From NCBI GenBank assembly GCA_008508345.1, contig QNGE01003278.1:22125-86124 (forward strand): a stretch of 64,000 nucleotides of DNA, given 5' to 3'. Numbering within the stretch: the first letter of the stretch is position 1; every line of letters begins with the position of its first letter. The translations under genes were made by a program, and so were the position numbers. Below the pieces are notes generated by a model. It was not told the origin of the DNA. It saw only the letters and a list, made by a program, of their open reading frames with translations, and made no database searches. This stretch comes from Paragonimus westermani. Taxonomy: Eukaryota; Platyhelminthes; Trematoda; Plagiorchiida; Troglotrematidae. Of the stretch, positions 46,281-56,102 are shown piece by piece.

Positions 46281-47770
46281 GTAAGTTTCAGGGGACCGAC
46301 CACATAGAGGCTCACCGGCTGGAGGCTGAACGAAGATTAGCATCACACACATGCGCTATATGTGAGATGTGTGCCTAGCGGCGTCCGGTAGGTCAGAACA
46401 AACACCAGGCAAACACGATCGAGACAAGAGGTAGATCGCCATGTAACCCAATTGTGAAGCAATCAAGAGGCAGCAAAATGAGCGATATTACATACGCGGC
46501 CGAGCGATAACGTCGTCATGCGTTACGAACGCTTTGTCTGTTTCAGTGTGCAAGGCTAGGGAGAGCACGATAATTCAAGCAAATGGCTGGAAACGTTCTC
46601 TGACACGACAACGCAGCAGTAGACGGTGAACTCACAACCGTGAGACTGTTGACTAACCACTCCAGTGAATTTCCGTTGCTTTCGTTTTTCATCTACTCAT
46701 TTCGTATGTGTACCCAGTGCATGATCGACCATTCCGTGAAATGGTGTCAACGTCAACAGCATGGTGTCCTTGACACGGTTTAACACTGAACACAGCACTC
46801 AACTGGAGAACAATTCATGAGCACAGAGATGAGTACAGCCGACAAACTGACAACACTTCTAGAAACTGTAGGATGTCCCTGTGGCGCGGAACAGATTATT
46901 AAACGGATTGGTGATGCCTAGATTGTGATCTGTCCTGAGTAAGTAATTAGCTATCGAACAGGAAAAACCATAGTCTTTTACAATTGGTGTAATGGAAAGA
47001 GCAATCGCACTAGCAAACACCATATGAAATGTATACATCGAGTCGAGGATGCAGAGGATGAGTGACAAAAAATACACCGAAACAAAACACCTGCAAACGG
47101 TATAGAATGCGGTCGCACCATTGATCCATTTGTTTCAAGGACATTAGTGGTTATTAGTGTCTTTATCATAGGTAAGTATGCAGCGTAACAGGCCCTCAAA
47201 TACAGCAAGTGATATTTTAACCATGACCAGAACCAAGCTTTCAAATGGTACATCTGCTCCTGAAAATCCAGACACATGCACGTGTGTAAAACCAAAAGTT
47301 ATACGTTTTGCTTAATAACGCGAGAATTGCCTTTCTGATGTAAATAATGATCTAACTCATAAGCTCTTGTATCGAAAACTGCAACAATGAAACTAACCGG
47401 GTCTAACACAGATAACCAGTGTCAAGCAATAGCTAAGAAATGATTACGCCAAACAACTGTGTAAGTGGACAGAAATGGCATTTTTCACTCAGTTCATCAA
47501 ATGTCCACAGAATACAACCAACTGAAGGAGGCCAAATACTGACATTAGTTTCCCCGTTATCAACGTCATTCAAACAATTGTCGGATCAATTCTCCGTAGT
47601 TCAACACTGTAAAGCATACTCGAGATTAGCAAGCGCGCACTGATCGGATGTAAACTGTGTAACAGAGCGTGCTGCCTTGTTGTTAGCGCCATTTTAGTTC
47701 TCGTTTGTGTAGGTCATGTGCACGGTTTATTGAGCCTTTGGCTCATGCCTGTTCGTGTTTCTTTTTACAG
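46281..47770. other. Possible intron of the OB-fold-like gene; otherwise unassigned
   Basis: No additional exon recognised. The last bases (TGTTTCTTTTTACAG) form a good acceptor. Confidence 0.4.
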
Positions 47771-47912
47771 GACTATTACAGGAACCATTACTTCGGTACC
47801 CCCAAGTTACCCAGAATTGATCCACAACCGGGGTAAAAACAACCGGCTTGTATGTGGCAATACACACAGTTCGAACATGAGTGGACAGGAGGAAATAACT
47901 TCCTTCAACTAA
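47771..47912 (+). CDS. Candidate second and last exon of the OB-fold-like gene
   Basis: Begins right after acceptor TTTCTTTTTACAG and runs 142 bases to TAA at 47910-47912. Its phase (one base, then whole codons) fits the donor at 46280, which leaves two bases, so a splice would stay in frame: ...ITFRR + R + TITGTITSVPPSYPELIHN. The predicted protein is about 93 residues. The second half has no TEN1 motif I can recognise, so the family assignment rests on exon 1. It ends 28 bases before the phosphatase exon 3 on the other strand. Confidence 0.3.
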
Positions 47913-47940
47913 ATGATCCTTCACTGTTGATGAAACTTAC

Positions 47941-48071
47941 CTTCCCAAACCGGCCCTACAGTGAACAGCTACGCAAGCGTCCGGTTGCGTGTGCCACAAG
48001 TCGTTGAGCAGTTGGAACCATTTCTGAATAACCGATTCAGTTGGAGGTGCTCCATCTTCGAATTCCATGTC
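47941..48071 (-). CDS. PTP4A: PRL/PTP4A phosphatase, exon 3 (WPD-loop equivalent and catalytic loop)
   Basis: A 131-base exon between acceptor CCTTTTTTCAG and donor GTAAGT. It starts with DMEFEDGAPP, the counterpart of WPFDDGAPP in vertebrate PRLs: the general-acid Asp (the second D) is kept while W, P and the first D differ. It ends with CVAVHCRAGLGR, the catalytic HCx5R loop containing the nucleophilic Cys; the Arg codon is split over the splice. PRL phosphatases are small, membrane-bound (prenylated) proteins that act in magnesium transport control and growth signalling. Confidence 0.95.
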
Positions 48072-48701
48072 CTGAAAAAAGGGTTAGAAACTGTAAAAGA
48101 TGCACTGGAGTACAATTAATCAATGATCAGGATAGTGGGAAGCTCCATGATAACGGCAGTGGCCTGGAAATGTCACACTGCAATTCAGAACGCTAGATGC
48201 TCGTTCAAGTCCGGGTAACTCACAAGCAACCAGCTTGCATGCAACTAAAAACCGGAAAACAAATGCAGATCAAGCAAAAGGTCGATGGCAAAAACTACTC
48301 GAGTGCCACCGAAAAAGTGTAACGAATCCTACTCAGCTCAGTTTCTAACAACGAAAACTATTCGGAATTGCTATACAGAAGGTGATCACATTCGGTATGA
48401 ACGCTGGCGTCACTGTTAATCACGTGGTGGTTTACACGCTCCGGGCTCCTGACGTCTCATCACGATGAGTGGTAACAGTATCATGAGCAGTGCCGTGCTG
48501 AATAAAAAACTGAACTAGGTAGGTAGGAGGGTGAGTGGTGCACCGGAAGCTCATTCGCCGATTTTACATATTAAGGAAAGCGAAAAACGGCAATACCCAT
48601 GTAGCTACTCGGCGAAGCTATGGAGTACTGAATAAGTGAACAACAGTGACGATCGCAAACAGTATTTTGGAAAGGGCAAGACGGAAAACAAAGATACTGA
48701 C
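48072..48701. other. Phosphatase intron 2 (630 bp)
   Basis: Bounded by donor GTCAGT (after exon 2) and acceptor TTTTTTCAG (before exon 3) on the minus strand. No repeat or gene recognised. Confidence 0.8.
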
Positions 48702-48794
48702 CACAACTGAAATACCGGCAGCTTCCAGTAACTTTTCATCGTAGGTCGGTTCACACACGCGGACCAACAGGTTGACATTGTGAAGGTGACAGGT
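48702..48794 (-). CDS. PTP4A: PRL/PTP4A phosphatase, exon 2
   Basis: A 93-base, phase-0 exon between acceptor TTTTTCTCCTAG and donor GTCAGT. It encodes 31 residues including LLVRVCEPTYDEKLLEAAGI. The cysteine of VRVCE is the PRL-specific residue that can form a regulatory disulphide with the catalytic Cys. Joined to exons 1 and 3 the alignment with vertebrate PRLs needs no gap across either splice. Confidence 0.93.
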
Positions 48795-49310
48795 CTAGGA
48801 GAAAAATGCACAGCACAATCAAATGAAGAAATGAAGGTTCTAGGCGAACGATAAAACAAGTGTTTCCTATGCAAATCCGGGATAACGGGACAGTAAACGA
48901 TAACACTGAACACTAAAAAGCTGCGGGTGTATAAAACAATAATAGTTGGAACAAGTGATTCGCAGTATTCACTAACGTCTTACCACCAAACAATTGTGAA
49001 ACGTTTCAGGGGCGTAACGCAATAAATGACCTTGGACTGACAACAGTTTTATGTTAGCAGATCACGTCGTAACTTGAGAAATAAGCAGAAGTGACGTAGT
49101 GGAAACAGAAGCTCACTGGAATTGCACGTTGAAGTGCCGTGCCCAATGTGCTACCTTACATGAATGCAGTCTCTGAACAATAACAACAGATGACCTTTCG
49201 GTATATGTGTCATAAACAAACTGAAACAGTTTACCAATGTTCCTATAAAAACAAACAATTTCCAGATTATGGTCAAGACGGCAAGAAGTCACATACTGGG
49301 AAATACAAGT
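48795..49310. other. Phosphatase intron 1, right next to the palindrome
   Basis: Nothing recognised except an open frame at 49190-49426 that runs into the palindrome's left arm. Confidence 0.5.
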
Positions 49311-49669
49311 ATTTCGTTCGGCGCCACCAGTCGACTACCAAAACATTCAGCTGCGTGGGCTTAGCGCATGGTGACAAATCAGTGAAACGAACGAACGTCA
49401 CATGGATGCATGTTAGCGTGAGGTAAACGGTTTCACTGTCAGGGGGACGAGATTGGCTGTATTAGCACGTTTTGCCATCAAGCTCACACACTGATTCCTT
49501 GATGAAAGGTGTTAATACAGCCAATCTCGTCTCCCTGACAGTGAAACGGTTTACCTCACGCTAACATACATCCATGTGACGTTCGTTCGTTTCATTGCTT
49601 TGTCACCATGCGCTAGGCCTATATAAGTGAACGCTTTAAGTAGTCGACCGGTGACACCAAACGAAATAA
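49311..49669. repeat. Long near-perfect inverted repeat (palindrome) in phosphatase intron 1
   Basis: Core arms 49362-49468 and 49509-49615 (107 bases each) are reverse complements with six mismatches. Weaker complementarity extends outward to about 49311 and 49667 (for example ATTTCGTT and GTCGACTAC pairing with their counterparts). The 40-base centre can itself pair (CATCAAG with CTTGATG). A transcript of the intron could form a long hairpin. No transposase or terminal duplication seen. Confidence 0.92.
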
Positions 49670-50648
49670 TTCTGTGTCGCAATTTATGCCTTCCCGCAAT
49701 CTTGCTGAACCGAGTGTTTCAAACTGCAGTTTATTAGTTGTTCCAGACAGCCAAGCTCTTTGTTCAGTGACCACGTCGCTTGGAAGATTCTTTTGAATAT
49801 CCTAAAATGAGTCCTTTAAAAACCATTGCTTATGTCCAACGGCACTCTCCACAACTCTTGGTCTATGATGATTCTTCGCCTATTAAACAAAATCTAATCT
49901 GATCACGGAAATGCCAAAATTCATTCTGCGCAAGTGAACCCTTCCAGTCCACTTGCAAAAATGAAGGTCTAACTTCAGGTGGTCCATAAATCCCAAAATG
50001 AACCCGAAAAGAGCGCACAGGGCTACACAACAACCACACACCTCACATCTTTACGTCTAACCAGACGCTTGAACATCACGAACATATAGTTCGATAACCA
50101 CTGTCTTCTAGAGAGCAACAAACACAAAGTCTGAAGAACCGTCGCTATGTTGTAGGAATGCACACATTACCCTTGAGTCGTCTTCCCTGAACTCTGACAA
50201 GAACGCTCCATGAGAGAAAACTATGGTTCACTTGTTTAAACGACTACCCACTGTGAACATCCAAGGAGCCGAAAAGTCCGAGATAGAAGTGCTAGTTTGT
50301 ACCACAGTCACGCCTGACACTTTTACAATCCAAACCACACTTATTCAACATTCCTCCCGGATAGACTGGCATAAGAAAACTGCGTTCAAATGAATAGCCA
50401 ACAAGGCGAAATGGTTTCGGCAACAACGTCCCACATATCGTCCAGCGTTGACTATCATCAGTGTCCGCTGCAGTGATCCGTTTGCGGTCTCCATTAGTTG
50501 TACAATGCGTCAACGATCCCAGTAGAAATCCATATAGGGTATATCTAGCGTTTTGCAGCTCACAATACTGGTTAGCCTCGTCTTCTATAGTTTAACAAAG
50601 CAACGCACTTCATGGGAGGTATCGGTTAGCGTGCCATCAGATAGAGAT
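49670..50648. other. Phosphatase intron 1, unassigned
   Basis: An open frame at 50292-50513 (minus, 73 codons) shows no domain. Otherwise nothing. Confidence 0.45.
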
Positions 50649-51170
50649 AATATCATAATCACCATCATCCCAAACAGCAATAGATCAGTGGCATTCAGTG
50701 AAACTTAACTGCCACATAACCATAAGGAAACAAATAAGTCTTATATAGGAAGAAAAAATGGGTAGGGAGGGGACACGGCTTAAATACTAAAATAGTTACG
50801 CCCATGTTCGTACACTCCACACCAAGGTTACAAAGTCTTGCAGACAAACGACCGAGCTGTAACTGAAATTAAGGCGTCATTAACTAGATAGATTCCTTAC
50901 GGCTTTCACTGCCTGTGTCATTAGGTGCACTCACTTCTCAGGCAACCCAGCCAAACAACGACAGCATTCACTTCACTGGGCCCCGATTAGCCACCACCTC
51001 ATCCAAAGTCTCCAGCTAGGGACTCTGGGAGTCGTGAGGTCACAAGCCCAGGAGATGAACTTGACCTACAGGGTCTCCATCAAGTCATCATCTGTCCGCC
51101 TAATAACTTACGCCAGTCCGCCGCAGCACCGGCAGTGCTCGGTGTGGCAGACGAACAGATGACAGTCGCA
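50649..51170 (-). mobile_element. RTE-like LINE 3' fragment with tail
   Basis: Reading leftward from 51170: RLPHRALPVLRRTG, then GGQMMT, ETLDEVVANRG and, after a shift, CCRCLAGLPE, the C-terminal tail shared by the RTE-like copies here. A 3' untranslated part follows, ending near 50649 in a degenerate ATG/GAT trinucleotide run. This copy ties the dispersed unit at 22994, 29546 and 45855 to the end of an RTE-like LINE. Same strand as the phosphatase gene. Confidence 0.7.
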
Positions 51171-51260
51171 TGTGGGACCACGAGGAAACCGGATGAAACA
51201 TGAGTGAAGCAGAATAAACGGACACGCTTGCAGAAAAACAGAGCCAATGTTTCTGTCCAG

Positions 51261-51351
51261 TTTTTGGAAACGCCAGGATTTTACCGTTGGTGTGCTGATC
51301 ATGATTTCTCCGGGTTGACAAAGTTGATTGTATCATATTCACATGGCTCTG
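51261..51351 (+). CDS. Candidate exon of an unidentified gene
   Basis: A 91-base open segment between acceptor-like TTTCTGTCCAG and donor GTAAGT. It encodes 30 codons including FYRWCADHDFSGLTKLIVSY. I do not recognise the protein. The splice sites are good on both sides, but no partner exon was found and it lies antisense within the phosphatase intron, beside a LINE fragment. Confidence 0.22.
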
Positions 51352-52099
51352 GTAAGTAAACTGAAACTAAACAAAAGCTACGCATTACACGAGACAACGC
51401 ATACACTATTCCACAAACAGTATTTGTATTAGGTGGCCATCTCTGATTTGTTTTCTACTAAATGCTAACTGTGGGAGCATCGCTCCCGTTGCGACACGGT
51501 GAAAGGTATACAGAGATTTTGAAAAGCAGACCTTAATCGAGGCTGCGTTTGTTATCCGTATAGATAAGCGAATGTAAATGAGCGGAAGTACAGCCAGTGA
51601 ATATTATGCACGTCTGATTCATTCGAACAGCATAGTTGGCGGGATCAGTTTTCTGATTAACCTGTCAATGCCCGAGGCCCAAGAGGGCGCGCACACAAGC
51701 TACTAAAATTGGCCAGCGCTGCACCAATTGTGGTTCTACCCACATGCACAGCATCCCATGTAAACCTGAGGAAATGAGACCAAGGAGCACGTGAGAAACG
51801 GCGTGTTAACCAAGGATGGCTGGCCAAACGGCAAACTAGAATAAATTTGATATCCTTATATCACAGAAAAATTAGGCTCTCCGGAGTCACAACCCAGGCA
51901 GGTAGGAGACACGACTGAAGGAAACAGAAAACAAACGGCGAAATAGGAGGGCTACAACTGTATGACTGGAAACTGACACATTTTGTGTAGAGTATGAAAT
52001 ACAAAGGCAATTAGATTTTGAGTACGAAACGAATTCATTCCTTTAACCATGACGGTCATAAGCTACACCAGAAGACATTATGACTCAAGCCACTGTTTA
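51352..52099. other. Phosphatase intron 1, possible Gag zinc-knuckle relic
   Basis: Near 51711-51770 the plus strand reads QRCTNCGSTHMHSIPC, spaced somewhat like a retroelement CCHC knuckle. No flanking Gag or protease is readable. Confidence 0.3.
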
Positions 52100-52160
52100 C
52101 CCCATCAGCAACTCCGGATATTCCGGAATAAAAAATCATCATTGCTGTCTGTGATAGTGA
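52100..52160 (+). repeat. LINE tail copy, plus orientation
   Basis: ATTGCTGTCTGTGATAG followed by TGATGATGAT is the reverse complement of the ATC-edge of the copy at 29546, so a short LINE 3' end points right here. Confidence 0.45.
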
Positions 52161-55100
52161 TGATGATAAGTTATCAAAAAGGGTAAAAAAGACCAATTGG
52201 AAAGACTATAAGTGTTACGAATGCAGAAAGTCATTGATTGTGGCACGTTGCCGTTTTGGACAGCACTCTAACCACAGATTTGAGTGTCCACGAGGGCCTC
52301 AACTTGACAGGTAGCATCTACCACTTTATGCAACGAATGGTCAGGGTCTTCAGGCTTGTTCTCACATGCTGCCTGAACACCGTGATTTGTCCAACAGGTG
52401 GGAACCCTTGTGAATACTACCCGGCGCAATAAACACTCAGGTGACTTGCGGAGTACGTGACTCAACTGTAGAGAGTGTTTTGTTGAGGTCACAGATGTAA
52501 CAGGAATCTGAAGGAAGACCGACAAGCTATCGTAACCGAAAAATGAACGTGGCCAATCGAAAGACTGAAATGGTTGATTAATATGAATCAGTAATATGAA
52601 TCAGTCGAATATAACCGAGGTAGCCGACCTATATCCAACACACTCGCTGCCTTCTAGCTAACAGTTAACTGTGGATGAGTTGCCAGTATAACATGGCCAA
52701 TGCAGTCGGAACCTTACCAAAGTGCAAAGTGCCGTCAACGTAAACCATGATAAAATATAACAAAAGCAACTAAATCAAAAACAGCCAGTAGGTTTAAAAA
52801 GAACTTGATCGTCGGCAATCAACAAGAAAGGCGATACTCCAAGAAGTGTTGTACGGAAGAAATGTGACTCATGCATCCCCGACCACACCGGCATCCCGCC
52901 TGCTTTTCGGATATCTAGCTGGATTTGGTGGGCCGGCGCAATAAAACGTAGGCTGATAACTTAGCCATGACAAAAGCGGAACCGGGGACCATAGCTGTCA
53001 TATGCATACAAACGAGAGTAATTGTTGATAAGTGTCAATCACGCGGTAGACAAGTCGCCCAAAGCAGCTTGGTCAACATTGGCATTTTACTTTCTCTAAC
53101 AGTTTTGAAAAGAGCACATCGGATGCGTTCGAATCCTGAGATCTTGTTACGCTTCAACAATGTAAGCCCCAGTGCAACTTGTGTCCAATGAAGGCTCACC
53201 TAGAATGAAATAACTGGTTGAAATAACAGGTTGATTGGACTGCCCTCTAAAAGGTTTAGCCCACCTATGAAACCAACCCGACCGGTTGGTTTTTCACACC
53301 ATCTTCGGTCGAAGTCCGGCTAAACATCTACATATACGACCACAAGATAGAAGAAAACCAATACGTAGAACAATCAGGAAAAGCTCGGATGGTCACGGTT
53401 ATATGTGCTACGCGATGTGCCGCAGCATACACACAAGTGTGAGCCGCAAATTAATTAAAATCTGGCTAAGTTGCTCCAACTTCCAGATATGTTGTCGGCG
53501 CACTAGATGATACAAGCCGTAAAAAAGGTACGATAAACAAAAGAAACAACCAAGAAAAATAGCATGAACCGAGCCCAGACAGAATAGTCTGGGAGTAACG
53601 TAGGCTGCGGAGGACCGACTTCCGTTCATAAATTAGAAGTACGGGGATCTCGGTGTGAAGAAATCCAGTACTCTAGAAATGCAAATCGTGAGTGTCTAGT
53701 CTTCTCAAAAAGACTGATGAATATGCGATAAAAATAACTCGTGATAATAACTGCCAAAGGTTACAGTACATGTCCATATCATAAGCACAACACTTCCTCG
53801 GTTCGCGGGGACAAACTTTAACAGATTAACCAAGTCTGACTTCGAACACACAACCACTCACTGGGCCCAAACTAAGCAAACACTAGTCCGTTCAGGAACT
53901 CAGTGCAACTTCAAGTTCGAAATGTTTGTGAGATTTAGAATCGATGTCACCAAACACCCTGGAGAGAGAAGCGCTTGGAATGGTAGTCACTTAGACTACA
54001 GTCTCTCACACTCGTCTAATCACTACGTCAAGTTGGCACAGTAAGTCTGTTTGAAACTACACGGATGCCTTCGCAGTGCTTTTATCAAGTCAAACATAAT
54101 TGACCTACACTAGAATAGGATGCCACTGGTCAGACTAGAAGACACCAAAACGAGCAGTACACAGGTGTTCTATCTGCAGTTTTCAGAACAGATGAAGTGG
54201 AATGCGGTTGTGTTCGATGAATCAGCAAATGCTTTAAAACGTAGCAGCAATGTTCATGTCGTGTTCACTATTATTATTAACACTATCATTATTAATCCAT
54301 CGTGTTTCTCAACCTGAAATTTACATCATTAATGCACTATCTATGCCCCTTTTAGGATGGAGGATTTGGTAGAAAGTTGGCAGATGTAATCGTTTAATTC
54401 CTATTCAACTTTTAATCTAAGCTTATGGCGGTCAATTCGCATACACAGACCGTGAAAACAATTTTAATCAAAGCGGAAATGAAGGGAAGTTTTGTTCCCA
54501 AACAAAACAGCCACCCAAGATACGATAGTGGCTGTGGTCAACCGGGTTTCATGGAATTCGTGAGTCGGCGATATCCTAAAAATTCTTGAAAGTAGATTAC
54601 GCAATCAACCCGCATTTTAGTTTCTGTACCAAAATTGTTTTCCCTGTTTTTGTTTTAATGATTCCGCGACGTCACTGCGCACTTGTTGAATGCCATATTT
54701 CACAAAACTGCAACGGGATTTTTGGGTAACGCACTTCGGAAAGAAGTTCCGCATAACATCGGGTTAACTATAAAGAATGTGGCTTACTCCGGTTACTAAC
54801 ACAGGAGAAAAAAGTGGCCTTCAACGATGAAAAATTCCACAATGGGAAAAGGTCCAAGTAGTAAACAGCTGTTCCGAAGTACGTTTGCATTGTTGATAAG
54901 AATTTTCCTTCTTGGGTTACTCCAAAATAATTGCAAGGGATGTCAAGCGATATTATCACTGTCCATTCGCTCGGCGAGCGAACAAAAAAGCGAAGTTGCA
55001 AAGGTGATCCACTTCAACATACGCAGCACACGGAAGCGGAAACGTACTTCCTTAACTCAAAGCAATAAACAAATCAGTCGCTGGATGTAGGTATCATAAA

Positions 55101-55934
55101 TGTGGAAGAATATCGACAACGTTTAGCACAATGGTATTCAAATGAAAGAGATTGGACACCTTGTGTGTGCTCGAGCTACTGTTCCGGAAGAAACCGTGAA
55201 GTGCCCCTGAAAGTGTTTGCGATCGGAACCATTGGATAAGTTTGACGAAATCGATTAAGGCTAAATGGTCAGGAACGAACACTTGATCGACTGAAGTCCG
55301 CCCAAGCTGAAGGAAACCGATTTACGGTCGCCGGCAATTCAGCGGGAAAAAAATCGGCGGCATTAAAACGGGCGAACGCAAAAGGGATAAATTTGACAGT
55401 GAAGCGATTCCAGACTTAAATATGTTGTTTAGAAGAGCCTTTCCACCAGAATAGACGACACAAAAATAATCGCAAAGTACAAATGAACACAGGAATTAAG
55501 CAAGTATAAATTAGTTCAAAGAGAACACTTGGGTGAAAACGTTCTTGTAACTGGTTTAGCGCTAAGTAACCTGTACTAAAATACGTCGTTTACTCCTTCG
55601 TCTTTACCGTTAAGGCCGTTGGAAGAAATACCTAGAATTCCCGTAATCCGGAGATACTTTCTCAGTCCGTGAGAAATCAAAGTAGGCGAATCAATTTGTG
55701 TAGGTATTGATCGTAAGGGGAAGTTGTTTTGCACGAGCATAGCCTTGGTAACCTGCAGGAAAATGCCACAAGCTTCCCGTGTACAAAAAGCTGGGGAGGT
55801 ATTGTGAAGCATGAGTCAAGTAGATCCGAATAACACAGACAAGCACTCTGTTCTAAGGATGACTAAAACATAAGCAAACGATACGTGTACATAAAATGAA
55901 CTGCAAGGAAATTAATTTACACAAAGCAACTTAC
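52161..55934. other. Phosphatase intron 1, left of exon 1
   Basis: No gene recognised. A 13-bp unit is directly duplicated at 52579-52591 and 52592-52604. A 9-bp-arm hairpin followed by a T run lies at 53270-53292. Open frames are short and unassigned. Confidence 0.5.
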
Positions 55935-56102
55935 ATGTATGAAGTTTTCCATATTATTGGCGCTCGGCTGATCGGTTATGAGGAAACGGGCAGTTTTGTA
56001 CTCAATCAGCGTAACGTGGGGATGTTGAAGCTGGCGGGATAACTTAGATTGAGACGTGGCGCGAGAAGATACTGAGTTCCGACTCGTATCAATAGCTGAC
56101 AT
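55935..56102 (-). CDS. PTP4A: PRL/PTP4A phosphatase, exon 1 (first coding exon)
   Basis: This is the 5' end of a minus-strand gene spread over at least 22 kb (33951-56102). The exon encodes VTLIEYKTARFLITDQPSA, matching the N-terminal strand of PRL phosphatases, and ends at a phase-0 donor (CAT then GTAAGT). The start given (ATG at 56102) yields 56 residues; in-frame ATGs at 56114 and further upstream (to 56276) are alternatives. All give a longer, Ser/Arg-rich N-terminus than vertebrate PRLs. With exons 2-4 it forms about 155 residues; the C-terminal basic tail and CaaX box are missing from the readable window. No promoter was identified. Confidence 0.88.

Noticed and set aside
53270..53292. 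Hairpin followed by T run, like a bacterial terminator
   Set aside because: The DNA is eukaryotic; short hairpins with T runs occur by chance.
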